Origin: Cordylochernes scorpioides
Lineage: Eukaryota; Arthropoda; Arachnida; Pseudoscorpiones; Chernetidae
Assembly: GCA_030710605.1 (NCBI GenBank)
Contig: CP092870.1
Span: forward strand, 58,089,057-58,153,056
Reading direction: 5' to 3'
Length of the DNA stretch: 64,000 bases
Position 1 is the first letter of the stretch, and every line of letters starts with the position of its first letter. A program made the translations under genes and the position numbers. Below the pieces are notes generated by a model. That model searched no databases, was not told the DNA's origin, and saw only the letters and a list, made by a program, of their open reading frames with translations. Below are positions 21,295-32,819 of this stretch, in pieces.

Positions 21295-22900
21295 ACATAT
21301 TGATTGTTTACATTATTTACATATGTACCGCTCTTTATTGATTTTTTACATTATTTACATATGTACTGTGGTTTATTGATTTTTTACATTATTTGCATAT
21401 GCAGCGTTATGGATTTATTGATTTTTTTTTACATTATTTACATATGTGAAATCTTGGATTTATTGTTGGTTTCTAATTCATGTGCGGAATTTTGAACTTT
21501 TATTTTGTTTCACATTCTTGCCGTTTATTGATTTTTTTTTTGCATTCTTATCATTATTTACATATCTGGTGTCATGGATCTGTTGGTTTCACATTTTTGA
21601 CATGTGCGTAATTTTGTATTTTTAGTTGGTTTCACATTTTTAACATGTGCGTAATTTTGTATTTTTAGTTGGCTTCACATTTTTGACATGTGCGTAATTT
21701 TGGATTTTTAGTTGGTTTCACATTTTTGACATGTGCGGAATTTCGGAATTTTAGTTGGTTTCACATTCTTGTCATGTGCGTAATTTTGGATTTTTAGTTG
21801 GTTTCATATTCCTGTCATGTGCGTAATTTTGGATTTTTAGTTGGTTTCACATTTTTGACATGTGCGGAATTTCGGACTTTTAGTTGGTTTCACATTCTTG
21901 ACATGCGCGGAATTTTGAATTTTTAGTTGGTTTCACATTTTTGACATGTGCGCAATTTCGGACTTTTAGTTGGTTTCACATTTTTGACATGTGCGGAATT
22001 TTGAATTTTTAGTTGGTTTCACATTTTTGACATGTGCGGAATTTTGAATTTTTAGTTGGTTTCACATTTTTGACATGTGCGGAATTTTTAGTTGGTTTCA
22101 CATTTTTGACTTGTGCGGAATTTTGAATTTTTAGTTGGTTTCACATTTTTGACATGTGCGGAATTTTGAATTTTTAGTTGGTTTCACATTTTTGACATGT
22201 GCGGAATTTTGGATTTTTAGTTGGCTTCACATTTTTGACATGTGCGGAATTTTGAATTTTTAGTTGGTTTCACATTTCTGACATTTGTGGAATTTTGGAC
22301 TTTTAGTTGGTTTCACATTTTTGACATTTGCGGAATTTTGAATTTTTAGTTGGTTTCACATTTTTGACATGTGCGGAATTTCGGACTTTTAGTTGGTTTC
22401 AAATTTTTGACATGTGCGGAATTTTAGACTTTTAGTTGGTTTCACATTTTTGACATGTGCGGAATTTTGAATTTTTAGTTGGTTTCACATTTTTGACATT
22501 TGCGGAATTTTGAATTTTTAGTTGGTTTCACATTTTTGACATGTGCGTACTTTTGAACTTTTAGTAGATTTCACATTCCTGTCATGTACGGTGTCCAGTA
22601 TTTATTGATTTTTTACATTCTTTACACATGCAGCGTACTAGTCTTGATGTTGGTTTCACATTCTTGTCTTGTGCGGAATTTTCAACTTTTAGTTGGTTTC
22701 ACATCCTTACATAAGTGGCGTTCTGTATTCATTGATTTTTTACTTTATTTACATATGTGGCGTCATGAATTTATTGTTGGTTTCACCTTCTTTACATGTG
22801 CGACGTCCTGAAATTTTTTTCAGTTTCATATTTTTGACCTATGCCGAGTCATAGACTTAATGTTGGTTTCACCTTTTAGACATGTTTAGTCTGAACTTAT
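21295..22900. repeat. 43 bp minisatellite
   Basis: About 25 clear units (21480-22570) of TTAGTTGGTTTCACATTTTT then GACATGTGCGGAATTTTGAA, with more diverged units on both flanks containing TTTATTGATTTTTTACATT. Confidence 0.9.
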
Positions 22901-23128
22901 TGTTGGCTTTACTTCTCACTAGAGGACACTCCTTTATAATGGACAGTGTTTCTCTATTACCAAAATTAACATTTATTCCATTTAGAAACTCTCCAGTAAG
23001 AGGACAGCTTTCTCTAAAGGACACTTTATTCTATCTACAAGTTCTTCTTGATCCTTGAGGTGAGGAGATATAGCATGATCCCATGATCATTTTGAGGAAT
23101 CTTCAGCTATGAGGAAGCTTTCTCGATT
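22901..23128. other. Short region with pogo-type terminal fragment
   Basis: GACAGTGTTTCTCTATTACC and CAGTAAGAGGACAGCTTTC at 22940-23025 resemble the pogo-type minisatellite units. No gene. Confidence 0.4.
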
Positions 23129-23129
23129 G

Positions 23130-23482
23130 TACACTCATGGACAAAACTTAAGGAAGTTGTACCTTTTAGCATGTATATCGGGATTCAGACAATAACTCTG
23201 AAAGATACACTAATGGACAAAACTTAAGAAGGTTTTACCTTTCAGTATGTATATCGGGATTGAGACAATAACTCTGAAAGATACACTCATGGACAAAACT
23301 TAAGGAAGTTGTACCTTTTAGCATGTATATCGGGATTGAGACAATAACTCTGAAAGATACACTCATGGACAAAACTTAAGAAGGTTTTACCTTTCAGTAT
23401 GTATATCGGGATTGAGACAATAACTCTGAAAGATATTACAGTGACCTTTATTGAAGACACACGAGATAACCACGTTTTCATG
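23130..23482. repeat. Array of MITE-T terminal fragments, ~76 bp period
   Basis: Four starts at 23132, 23208, 23282 and 23360, each beginning CACTCATGGACAAAACTTAA (second copy CACTAATGG). The last continues to ACACACGAGATAACCACG. Confidence 0.85.
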
Positions 23483-23820
23483 ATGCTTCATTTTGATTTT
23501 AAGACGTTTACTGCGTAGTAGAAGTTTAGCGTCCGTTTTATTTTATTTTTTTTCAAATGTAGAAATTTTTGTAAAGTTCCAAGAACCAAATTATGAGGTT
23601 TTAATCCTTATAAAATTCTCTCATTGAAGTTCTAATATCTTCATTGAACATCTTTTACATCAGATGCACCATCATTTATGTCCCTTTGACGTCAGAAAAG
23701 TGTTTGAACTTTGCCATACGTAGTTTTCTGATCATTTGATGCCATATTTCCCTAAAATTTATGATCTCGCGACAAGCATAATTGGTATTTTAATATATAT
23801 ATATTATTTTTATTATGAAA
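23483..23820. other. No gene seen
   Basis: No repeat or frame recognised. Confidence 0.4.
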
Positions 23821-23825
23821 ATTCG

Positions 23826-23957
23826 AATCTATTATAGACGCGTATGACTCTTTTAAAAATTAAACAATTTCTACTGTCCTTACTGCATTGGAAAAATCAA
23901 TAGGAGGGCCTGGCTTATCAATGGTGAAACCTCACAGTGGTTTCGCGAGTTTAATCT
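23826..23957 (+). repeat. Element D copy
   Basis: Contains TATTATAGACGCGTATGACT, GGAGGGCCTGGCTTATCAAT and GTTTCGCGAGTTTAATCTAC. Confidence 0.75.
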
Positions 23958-24097
23958 ACCATTATGTTTATTAAAGAAATATACAAGTAAATGATGCACG
24001 AATCTTTCTTTACAAATAAAACACCATCATAAAATAGCATAAGATGTCATATAACTCTTTAAAACTTATCTTATAAACACGTCAAACTATTAGAATG

Positions 24098-24215
24098 GAA
24101 GTAACTCTGCCTTTGCCGGTCCCAAGCCCGGATGAAAAAGGAGGAGAGGGAGCAGTAACAAGCTCATTAAAAAACCTGGGCTCAGCTGGCCCGGCTTACA
24201 TTCAAATATTCGCAT
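24098..24215 (+). mobile_element. L88 LINE 3' fragment
   Basis: Starts TGCCGGTCCCAAGCCCGGAT and ends soon after CCTGGGCTCAGCTGGCC. Confidence 0.7.
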
Positions 24216-24409
24216 CGAGCAATGCTCTTCCGCAAACAATAAAGACAAGGCCAGTTAAAGGCCTGTAAAAGAAACATTCGTGCTTTTAAATCCTTTCATT
24301 TTATATGTATAGATGGCGCATTGTTTCTTTGTGTTAAACTTCTTATTTATTGTTTCATCGTCTGAACCATAAAAGTTTCCCAATATACTTAACGGCGAAT
24401 AATATTGGT

Positions 24410-24795
24410 TATTTATATTCATGATAATATTGTAAAAAAAAAGTTTTAAAATTACAAATATTTTCTCACAATGAGTTTCTTTTTATTATTATCTTAGAAG
24501 AAATCAATAGATCAATTTTATAGGTTCTGGATGCCCTAAAAATGTAAATAGACATATTCCATAACATTGTTTAAATTACATATCAATTTTAAAATTTTCA
24601 CTTATAAATATCCACGCTGCGCGCGTTTGTTTTTGTAAATATTTCTGGTAGGATAAAGTCAATATTTTGGTAAGCCCGTTGAAGAGCGATTATCACTTGA
24701 AAGCTAGCGTTTGGTAATAAAAAGATACTCATTGTGAGACAATATTTGTAATTTTAAAAATATCGGTTATTTCAAATTTTTGTAAGTTTTTACGA
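24410..24795. mobile_element. Inverted-repeat element (possible MITE)
   Basis: The left segment (AAATTACAAATATTTTCTCA, CAATGAGTTTC) recurs inverted at about 24715-24775 (ACTCATTGTGAGACAATATT). Inner ~300 bp is unique. No coding. Confidence 0.55.
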
Positions 24796-24960
24796 ACTTT
24801 TGGGATAACCATGTAGATAAATGAAGGTATAGCAATAGTTAAAGTATAAAGGGATGTCTAACTTCAGCCTATTTCATCAATTTCTGGATGAGTCAGTTCG
24901 TCTGATGAAATTACCATCTACGACCGAATTTCCGCCCCCCTTTCTACACTTACCTAACTT
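24796..24960. other. Mariner-MITE-like end and unique sequence
   Basis: TTTTTACGAACTTTTGGGAT then AACCATGTA at about 24788-24815 matches termini of the small MITEs at 44.5-44.8 kb. Confidence 0.45.
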
Positions 24961-25059
24961 CTATTTTTATCACATAGGGGTGATTTTTTAATAATTGTCA
25001 AAGCCCGTTAAAAAATTAATGATAGTTTCATAAGAAAATTCTATTTTTGTTGTGTATAT

Positions 25060-25470
25060 TCTTTTTCTTTTTTGTAGAACGACATTTGAAAATTATCCCG
25101 CACGAGTTTCTTCTGAATGAAAAATCGAAATTTATTTAAAGGAGAAATAACGATTATTACTAACCTTAAGGATGAAGTATGAAAGGATGAATTGTGAAGG
25201 GTAATGATGAATGGAAAAATAAAAGCGTCCAGGTATGGGAATCGAACCCACAGTGTTACGCTTACCGGGCAGATGTCATGTCCACTAGGCAATTCCCATC
25301 CCTGGACACTTTATTTTTCCGTTTATCATTACTCTTCACAATTCATCCTTTATTACTTCATCCCTAAGGTTAGAAATAATCGTTATTTCTCCTTTAAATA
25401 AATTTCGATTTTTCATTCAGAAGAAACTCGTGCGGGATAATTTTCAAATGTCGTTCTACAATCATAAGCC
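25060..25470. mobile_element. Palindromic SINE-2 (two inverted copies sharing one tRNA head)
   Basis: Arms about 25073-25225 and 25305-25462 are inverted copies with AACGACATTTGAAAATTATC and CACGAGTTTCTTCTGAATGA. The centre is a tRNA-like head on the minus strand (GGGAATCGAACCC, then TGTCCACTAGGC). It is flanked on both sides by segments of the ~160 bp repeat also seen at 25640-25960 (GTTTCATAAGCAATTTTTAT and relatives). Confidence 0.75.
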
Positions 25471-25509
25471 GCATTGTATTGTATTATAAATTATTTTTTG
25501 TTGTTGTTG

Positions 25510-25625
25510 TTTTTATATGTTGTATGTTATAACACCTTGATAAAGGTTGGCGTTCAACCAACTGAAATATTGGTAGAATAAATGATATTTTGATTCAATA
25601 TATGTCTTTTTAATTAAATATTTAA
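25510..25625 (+). repeat. Family E copy
   Basis: TGTTATAACACCTTGATAAA, AGGTTGGCGTTCAACCAACT and GAAATATTGGTAGAATAAAT. Confidence 0.7.
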
Positions 25626-25960
25626 AAGATTTATTGGAATGAGAAAAGAAATACTAAATATATTTGATATAAATTCGTAACGCATGTTCAGTTTCTTGTT
25701 TATCAGGGTGATTTTGAATAATTTTCAAATCCCGATGAAAAATTATTTATAGTTTCATAAGCAATTTTTATTAATTTAAAAGATATATTGGAATGAGAAA
25801 GGAAACAGAACATATTTGATATAAATTCGTAACGTATGTTCAGTTTCTTGTTTATCAGGGTGATTTTGAATAATTTTCAAAACCCGATGTAAATTTAATG
25901 ATAGTTTCATAAGCAATTTTTATTCATTTAAAATATATATTGGAATGGTATAGGAAACAA
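25626..25960. repeat. Tandem duplication, ~160 bp unit
   Basis: Two full units and a partial third starting TTTAAAAGATTTATTGGAAT, with ATGTTCAGTTTCTTGTTTAT and CAGGGTGATTTTGAATAATT. A related half-unit lies at 24975-25045. Confidence 0.75.
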
Positions 25961-26134
25961 CAGTATATAATTGACAACAGTTTCACCAAATTAATCTCTA
26001 GACCGCTCTACTATTGTAATGGATTTTTCTTTTTTCCAAAATCACGTTATTAGGTACCGCTCAACAAGAGTAACCTAGTTTATGATAATTGAAACAATGA
26101 ATAACATGTGAAGGTTATTCACATATTAAAACAA

Positions 26135-26215
26135 AATGTTAACGTGGGATACAATCCCGGTTCATGGCTGTCGGGAATCGAGGGTGTTACCTACTCGTCC
26201 ACCGAATGCGCTAAT
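26135..26215 (-). repeat. tRNA-like sequence, decayed
   Basis: On the minus strand a TAGCGCATTCGGTGGACG stretch resembles an A box and GGGATTGTATCCC resembles a B box. There is no convincing cloverleaf, so it is more likely a SINE relic than a tRNA gene. Confidence 0.3.
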
Positions 26216-26364
26216 TATTGTATTGGTTTTGTTATATACCCTGTATTTACTATGGAAGGCAGCTTAGGGGTGTTTAGTGAACTATGGACATATGTTTATA
26301 GGTCTGTAGAGGTACAAACATATAATTACAAGGTATTGCATCGAGAAAAGTTCTTCCGAAAATA

Positions 26365-27667
26365 CAAGGTATGTCCCATAAGTTCCCGGACTGGGTCCAT
26401 AAAAAAATAAATAAATGAAAAATGTAAATAAATTTGACAGTTTATTATAGAAAAAATATCTGGCAACACGGTGGTACCAATATCGAGGCGGTACGTGCGC
26501 GTGCGCCAAAGTTATTCTAATTTATTTAAAGGTGACACCTTGCGCTGCGGCGATTTTACGATGGAACAAAAATTGAAGCAGAGGATTTGCATAGACATTT
26601 GTGTGAAACTTCAAATATCAGCAACCGAAACTTTTAAAATGCCTAATAAAGCATTCCCAAATGACCCCCCAAAAAGAACAACTATTTTTGAATGACATTC
26701 TAGATTTAAAGCTGGCAGAATTTCTATTGAAGATGATCCTCGGCAAGAACGCCCAAAATGTGCAAAAAATCACCGATTTGATAAAAGAAAATCCTCGAAC
26801 CACTTTGCTGGAGCTAGAGCAAGACACAGGCATCTCTAAAACAACGATTGGAAGGATCGTAACCAAAGATTTGAAGCTCAAAAAGACTCCTGCAAAATTC
26901 ATCCCAAGATTCCTCACTAATGAGCAAAAACTGTGTCGGCTTGCAACCTGTGAGAACATGTTGGAAATGACAAGAACGGATCCGGAATGGAAAGACAAGA
27001 TAATCACAGGCGACGAGACATGGGTCTATGACTATGACCCTGAAACCAAGCGTCAATATGCCGAGTGGAGAGGTCAGGGTGAGCCTAGACCAAAAAAATC
27101 CAGGATATTGAAATCCAGAAACAAGGTGTTGCTGGTCGCTTTTTTGGATAACAAGGGCATTGTTCATCACGAGTATCTTCCTGCAGGCCAAACGGTTATT
27201 AAGGAAATGTATTTGGACATTCTTCGCCATCTAAGGGAAGCGATTCGAAAAAAAATGCCAGAAAAATGGCCTAATGGTGACTGGATCCTACACCATAACA
27301 ATGCCCGCCCTCACACAGCGCACTTGGTGACGAGTTTTTTTGGCTAAAAACGGGACAGAAATCCTACCTCAACCACCCTATTCCCCAGACATCGCACCAA
27401 ATGACTTTTTCCTGTTCCCCAAACTTAAAGCAGTTCTAAAAGGAAGACATTTTGACACCAGGGATGACATAATAGAAAAATCGCTGTTGGCATTGAAGAG
27501 CATTCCAAAAGAGCTCTATAAAAACTGTTTCGACAATTTGGGGAAACGATGGCGCTGGTGCGTTGAAGTAAGGGGGGATTACTTTAAAAAGTTTTAATAT
27601 ATATTTTTTAAAATATCTTACCTTTTTTTTTATGGACCCAGTCCGGGAACTTATGGGACACACCTTG
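26365..27667 (+). mobile_element. Complete mariner element with inverted ends, inactive
   Basis: Inverted termini begin CAAGGTATGTCCCATAAGTT (26365) and end with the complement at 27667 (CACACCTTG). Both are flanked by the TA target duplication (26363-26364 and 27668-27669). At 1303 bp it has the usual mariner length. The terminal repeat extends about 40 bp (through CCCGGACTGGGTCCAT). The transposase frame inside is broken. Confidence 0.92.
26561..27597 (+). pseudogene. Mariner DD34D transposase, broken, catalytic Asp lost
   Basis: Starts at ATG 26561 (MEQKLKQRICIDICVKLQ), with an in-frame TGA at about 26693, a frame change near 26755, the helix-turn-helix (LEQDTGISKTTIGRIVTKDL) and the first catalytic block TGDETWVYDYDPE. 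The second block reads HHNNARPH where the family has Asp in the third position. A further frame change near 27345 leads into the third block (SPDIAPNDFFLF), the C-terminus and a TAA at 27595-27597. Active mariners need all three Asp residues for DNA cleavage and joining, so this copy is dead several times over. Confidence 0.9.
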
Positions 27668-27919
27668 TATAATTTCATATCAAAGCTATATTAGAAAATT
27701 ACATTAATACATTTTTATTGCCATCTTTCGATAAAATTTTGAATAATTCATTTTTGGCAGTGTTTTTCTTTTTAATTTCTCTACAGACCTTACTGCAATG
27801 ATACAATTATTGAATGAATATTTTCAATATCTTTTATAATTGAGTAAGGTCTGTAGATATAAAGTTTAAAAAGAAAACACACTTCGTCAAAAATTAATTA
27901 ATGCATATTTAATCGAAAC
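27668..27919. other. No gene seen
   Basis: AT-rich, with a loose inverted repeat around CTACAGACCTTACTGCAATG (27780-27870). Confidence 0.4.
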
Positions 27920-28240
27920 ATCAGTTACTCAATTTGTCACATCACACGGCCAGAAATACTTACATAAAAGAGGTCTATCAGAAACACCAAATTGTTCCTG
28001 CGGAGAAACTGAAAAAAACTTCACCTTATCTATGACTGTCTGAACTTTACAGAAGTGAGATTGTTCCCTGATCTAAATGTTCTCTTACATCTTTGTCTAT
28101 ATAAATTTTATGTACTCTGTCGATTAATACATGTAAATTTGTAAATATTTATTTCTAAGTTATAATTTGTTTATTTATTTATTATATATACCAGTTGCAA
28201 ATAAGACACGCTATATCCGATCTGGATAATTGCCGTTAAA
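27920..28240 (+). pseudogene. LINE ORF2 C-terminal fragment with 3' tail
   Basis: Reads KYLHKRGLSETPNCSCGETE, then after a frame change the rest of a C-x-C, H-x4-C knuckle and LFPDLNVLLHLCLYKFYVLC. It ends in ATTTATTTATT-type sequence with ACACGCTATATCC. A sister fragment is at 37680-37920. Confidence 0.65.
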
Positions 28241-28478
28241 CTATTTTTTTATTCTAATTTGTTTGGTATTTTGTTTCCTCTGTAATAGACGCAAATATTT
28301 CAATTTCGCGTCTGGTTGATTATTAAAATTAAAAAATCGAGAGATAGCAATAGAAATTTATAAATATATTTATAGATTGTAAGTTAGGTACTATAAAACT
28401 ATCTAAGAAGATGGTCTATATGATAAACATCCTCTCTATAACGTTCATATTCCTCAAGAAACTGTCATCTAAAAATAT
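28241..28478. other. No gene seen
   Basis: AT-rich. Nothing recognised. Confidence 0.4.
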
Positions 28479-29042
28479 TGTAACAAAGTATTTATTAATT
28501 TAATTATTTTTATCATTAACTCCGCCTTTGCCGGTCCCAAGCCCGGATGAAAAAGGAGGAGGGGGAGCAGTAACAAGCTCATTAAAATACCTGGGCTCAG
28601 CTGGCCATGCTGATAGTACCCTGTAAGGTCCCCAGGGATACAGGATGAGCAGCGTTTTTACTCCAGGCTAGGAGCAGCTGCACATAGCGTCTATTCCTCA
28701 TGTCAGAGGCGGCCATTTCTTTTGGAGCTAAGTCGGCCTGCCACTGAGTAGTGCTCCCAGTCTTAATGACAAAGGCAGACGCATTCTACTTCACCCAGTC
28801 ATGATGGTTGTCAAACAGACACCATCAAGGATCACAACTTGATACCCTGATATGATTGAGTGGAGATAAGAAAGAAGAAGAAGAAGATTATTTTTATTAA
28901 CAGAGTGGTTATTTTTATGTTTATATTTTACTACTCTGTAAATTTCCCTTTTGTCTTATCTTTTGTTTACCATTCATAGTTTGTCCTTGACTGAAATAAA
29001 TTGTTGTCTCATCCCGAAGTTGGTCTTCCCTTCCACGTGGCA
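28479..29042 (+). mobile_element. Solo LTR (gypsy-type, family LTR-1) split by a LINE end
   Basis: The LTR begins TGTAACAAAGTATTTATTAA at 28479 and ends CCACGTGGCA at 29042. ATAT flanks both sides (28475-28478, 29043-29046), a 4 bp target duplication. A polyadenylation-like AATAAA occurs near the end (GAAATAAATTGTTG). An L88 fragment is nested inside. No internal region remains, so this is a recombined solo LTR. Confidence 0.8.
28512..28895 (+). mobile_element. L88 LINE 3' end nested in the solo LTR
   Basis: From GCCTTTGCCGGTCCCAAGCC through CTGAGTAGTGCTCCCAGTC and GATACCCTGATATGATTGAG to an AAGAAGAAGAAG tail. Confidence 0.75.
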
Positions 29043-29405
29043 ATATTCATTTGAATAGACGATCTACCCAATGACACCCATTTAAGATGACCACTTCAAT
29101 ATGAAGTATATAATGGACAATTCAACAAGGTTTAAATAATATATAAAGATGATTTTAAGTACAATGGTTTTTTGTAGTTAACTCTTCACAAATATAAAAA
29201 AGGTTCTTCTCTAATCTATAAAAAAAGAATGGTTATCTTAAAAAAAAAGGCCTATCTTTGGGGGGAAAAATGATGAAATTTTGTGTAATCTCATAACATT
29301 AGGTAGATTTTTGAGATTTTTTATTAAATTTGGGAAAAATAGTTTTTTTTTACACAAAATCCTTCAAGAGATTCCTCTCGAGCTGAAGTTTATATAATCT
29401 CTTAA
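29043..29405. other. No gene seen
   Basis: AT-rich. No repeat recognised. Confidence 0.4.
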
Positions 29406-29410
29406 GAATT

Positions 29411-30550
29411 TCTACTAACTCCGCTTTTTTGGCGTTCCCAAGTCCAGATGAAAAAGGATGAGGGGGAGCAGTAACAAGCTCGCTAAACAACCTGGGTTCA
29501 GCTGGCCATGCTGATAGTACCCTTAAGGGCTCCAGAGATACAGGATGAGAAGTGTTTGTACTCCATGTTAGGAGGGGCTGTACATGGTGTCTGTTCCTCA
29601 TGTCACCATTTCACATTGGAGCTAAGTCAGTGGCCTGCTACTGAGTAGTGCTCCCAGTCTTAATAACAAAGGGGATACAGGATGTACTCCATGTTAGGAG
29701 TGGCTGTACATGGTGTCTGTTCCTCATGTCAGAGGCGGCCATTTCTTTTGGAGCTAAGTCAGTGGCCTGCCACTGAGTAGTACTCCCAGTCTTAGTGACA
29801 AAGGGGATACAGGATGTACTCCAAGTTGGTTGTACATGGTATCTGTTCCTCATGTCACCATTTCATATTGGAGCTAAGTCAGTGGCCTGCTACTGAGTAG
29901 TGCTCCCAGTCTTAATGACAAAGACAGACGCATTCTACTTCACCCAGTCATGATGGTGGCCCGATCTCCCTCCTCAACTAACAACACCAAACTAGATTAT
30001 TAATTGTATTGGCTCATATATTGATGAGATCTACTCATCCTTTGAAGACACCATCAACAAGCTCTACAGGCATGATACCCTGATATGATTGTTGAGTGGA
30101 GATAAGAAAGAAGAAGAGACTCATCCCCAGCACAGACACCATCAACAAGCTCTACAGACTTGATACTCTGATATGATTGTTGAGTGGAAATAAGAAAGAA
30201 GAAGATACTCATCCCCAGCACAGACACCATCAACAAGCTCTACAGGCTTGATACCCTGATATGATTGTTGAGTGGAGATAAGAAAGAAGAAGATACTCAT
30301 CCCCAGCACAGACACCATCAACAAGCTCTACAGGCTTGATACCCTGATATGATTGTTGAGTGGAGATAAGAAAGAAGAAGAGACTCATCCCTAGCACAGA
30401 CACCATCAACAAGCTCTACAGGCTTGATACCCTGATATGATTGTTGAGTGGAGATAAGAAAGAAGAAGAGACTCATCCCCAGCACAGACACCATCAACAA
30501 GCTCTACAGGCTTGATAACCTGATATGATTGAGAATAGATAAGAAAGAAG
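29411..30550 (+). mobile_element. L88 LINE 3' region with internal duplications
   Basis: Starts like the 28.5 kb copy. The segment CTGCTACTGAGTAGTGCTCC to CATGTCACCATTTCA is repeated two to three times (29585-29900). It then enters the 88 bp array and ends in an AAGAAAGAAGAAGAAGAA tail. Confidence 0.75.
30040..30545 (+). repeat. 88 bp array of L88 3' termini
   Basis: About six units of CAGACACCATCAACAAGCTC, TACAGGCTTGATACCCTGAT, ATGATTGTTGAGTGGAGATA and AGAAAGAAGAAGA. Four near-identical short minus frames spaced by 88 bp are artefacts of this array. Confidence 0.9.
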
Positions 30551-30749
30551 AAGAAGAATTTATATTTCTCATAATGGAATGAGGGATACCACAGTCCCGT
30601 TAGTCAGCCATATTTCCCTTCATGACTTGACAGATACGGTAGCGACCCTAGGGTCACTGTATTGTGTCCACTGTACTTCGCCCTATAGGGAAGTCTCCTA
30701 CTTGTGCTGTTTCTCCCACCCACTATGTAAAGAAGGAGTTATATATATA

Positions 30750-30950
30750 CACTTATGGACAAAATTTAAGGAAGTGGAAAGTCTTTTATCTCGCTTGTTA
30801 ACTGCTTAATTTGAAGGAAACATAGGCTGTTCACACTTGGTTATCTCGTGTGTCTTCAATAAAGGTTACTGTAATATCTTTCAGAGTTATTGTCTCAATC
30901 CAGATATACATGCTAAAAAGTACATCTTACTTAAGTTTTGTCCATGAGTG
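30750..30950. mobile_element. Complete MITE-T (Tc1/mariner-type), 201 bp
   Basis: Terminal inverted repeats CACTTATGGACAAAATTTAA (left) and the complement at 30931-30950 (CCATGAGTG), flanked by TA on both sides. The two halves have distinct interiors. No coding capacity. Confidence 0.85.
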
Positions 30951-30959
30951 TATAAAGAG

Positions 30960-31145
30960 TAAAAACCAAACTATTTGCCATTATGACCCAAGTAGCGGGT
31001 ATTATAAGGATGGGGGCACCAGGTGTGATGCGGGAGGTACTGGGATTTCCCCCAGCGAGATGGTCCAAGGTCGAATTACTGTCCAGAAAGGGGAACTCAC
31101 CTTTCACTGCCAACGTATTAAGAATTACCAGCTATTGGCTCACTA
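30960..31145. other. GC-richer island, coding possible on either strand
   Basis: A plus frame reads TICHYDPSSGYYKDGGTRCD and a minus frame, after a good acceptor (CCCCTTTCTGGACAG at about 31081), reads TLDHLAGGNPSTSRITPG then APILIIPATW. I cannot choose between them and recognise neither. Confidence 0.2.
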
Positions 31146-31169
31146 GTCCACAATCTTAACTATAAGCAA

Positions 31170-32165
31170 TAACCTGCCATCTATATATAACAAATGAAAT
31201 CATTAAACCACGAATATTTCTCTTAAACATTAATCAAACTTTTACTATCCTTACTGCTATGAAAAATAATTGGGAGGGGTTGGCTAATCAGTGGTGAACC
31301 TTCCCAGCGGTTTCGCCAATTTAATCTACCAGACCGCTTTTTAGATCTCTAATACTGTATTGGATCATTCTGTTTATATATGTTACACTGAAGGGTGGAA
31401 TCTTAGAAATGGTATTTAAGTAAACTATGGACATAAGCTTTTAGGACAGTAGAATTATATTTAAATATTTGTATCGAGCAATTCTCTTCCGTAAACAATA
31501 AGGACAAGTCAGACATAAATTAATATAAAGAAATAACGCTCCATCTATATATAACAAATGAAGACATTAAGAGGCGAATGTTTCTCTTAAACATTAATCA
31601 AACTTCTACTATCCTTACTGCTATGAAAAATAATTGGGAGGGGTTGGCTAATCAGTGGTGAACCCTCCCAACGGTTTCGCTAATTTAATCTACCAGACCG
31701 CTTCTTTAGAGCTCTAATACTTTATTGGATCATTCTTCTTTTAAGTATTAAGATAGAAGTAGGACATATAGCGATGGTAGCTCTATAATTTTGTTTATTG
31801 TATTTGGGTTCTTTATGGTTCCTATTGCTTCAAAGATGAGTCTATTAAAAAGACATATATTGGGTTAAAAAACTATATTTATCAATATATAACAAATGAA
31901 AACATTAAAACGCGAATATTTCTTTTCATAAATCTATCAAACTTCTACTGTCCTTACTGCGATGAAAAAATATTGGGAGGGTTTGGCTAATCAGTGGTGA
32001 ACCCTCTAACGATTTCACCAATTTAATCTACCAGACCGCTTCTTTAGAGCTCTAATACTGTATTGAATCATTCTGTTTATAAATGCTACACTGAAGGGTG
32101 GAATCTTAGAAATGGTATTTAAGCAAACTAGCCAGCACTAGCAAACAACTGAGCCAGGCACTCCT
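31170..32165 (+). repeat. Three direct copies of element D long form
   Basis: Units start near 31185, 31545 and 31890 with ATATATAACAAATGAAAWCA, then CTACTATCCTTACTGCTATG, GTGGTGAACCCTCC, AATTTAATCTACCAGACCGC and TACTGTATTGGATCATTCT. The unit is ~340-360 bp. A fourth relative lies at 51000-51195. Confidence 0.75.
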
Positions 32166-32207
32166 AATATATTTCATCGCAGTAAATACTAGATGTTTGT
32201 ATTATAT

Positions 32208-32409
32208 GGCAGTGAAGTATTTATTATTTTACAAGCCTATATTATTTTACACTAGTATTAACAGAGTATAATTTTTTATGTTTATATTTTACTACTCTGT
32301 AAACTTCCATCATTCCTTATCTTTTGTTTATCATTCATAGTTTGTTCTTGCCTTTAAATAAATTGCTGTCTCATCCTGAAGTTTGACTTCCCTAATTTTC
32401 CACGTGACA
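32208..32409 (+). mobile_element. Solo LTR-1 copy
   Basis: Body shared with the 28.5 kb LTR (TTTATATTTTACTACTCTGT, TCTTTTGTTTATCATTCATA) ending TTCCACGTGACA at 32409, followed by ATAT. ATAT also precedes the left end, within one or two bases. Confidence 0.7.
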
Positions 32410-32815
32410 ATATATAAAAGATACATTCGTTTTTGAAACCTTTCATTTTTTATATATATAGATGGCACTCTATTCCTTTGTGGTAAAATAGAAAAAGTGG
32501 AGTATTTTTAGATGAATTTATCACTTTTTTATTTTCCAGCTACAAAATAACAAATTGAAAAAAAAAAGTAAAAATATGCGTCTTAAAAAGAAGACCAGAT
32601 GCCAAGAATTGTTACTGGCATATTGACAAGAAATGACAATTTTGACATCAAGCCATTGAAAAAATATGTCACCAAAAAAATTAAAGGATTTTATAATGGT
32701 TTCTTATGTTGTCATAAAAAATGGGGAATCTTAAAAATTGTTGCGAAAGAGTATAAAATAGAACATGAGAAATATTAGAGTTAAGGTCATTTAGAGGTTA
32801 GTATGTTTTCAAATT
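32410..32815. other. No gene seen
   Basis: AT-rich unique DNA. Confidence 0.4.
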
Positions 32816-32819
32816 TCTA

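Noticed and set aside
21295..22900. CRISPR-like array
   Set aside because: The 43 bp units are contiguous and diverge gradually, with no constant repeat alternating with unique spacers; eukaryotic context. The same applies to the arrays at 34, 42 and 50 kb.
25515..25575. Hammerhead ribozyme (core resembling TTGATAA, stem, CTGAAA)
   Set aside because: The core does not match CTGATGA...GAAA and stem III plus cleavage site cannot be drawn; repeated presence is explained by family E.
30054..30500. Family of 60-residue proteins (four copies)
   Set aside because: Spaced exactly by the 88 bp LINE-end array; identical peptides come from the repeat.
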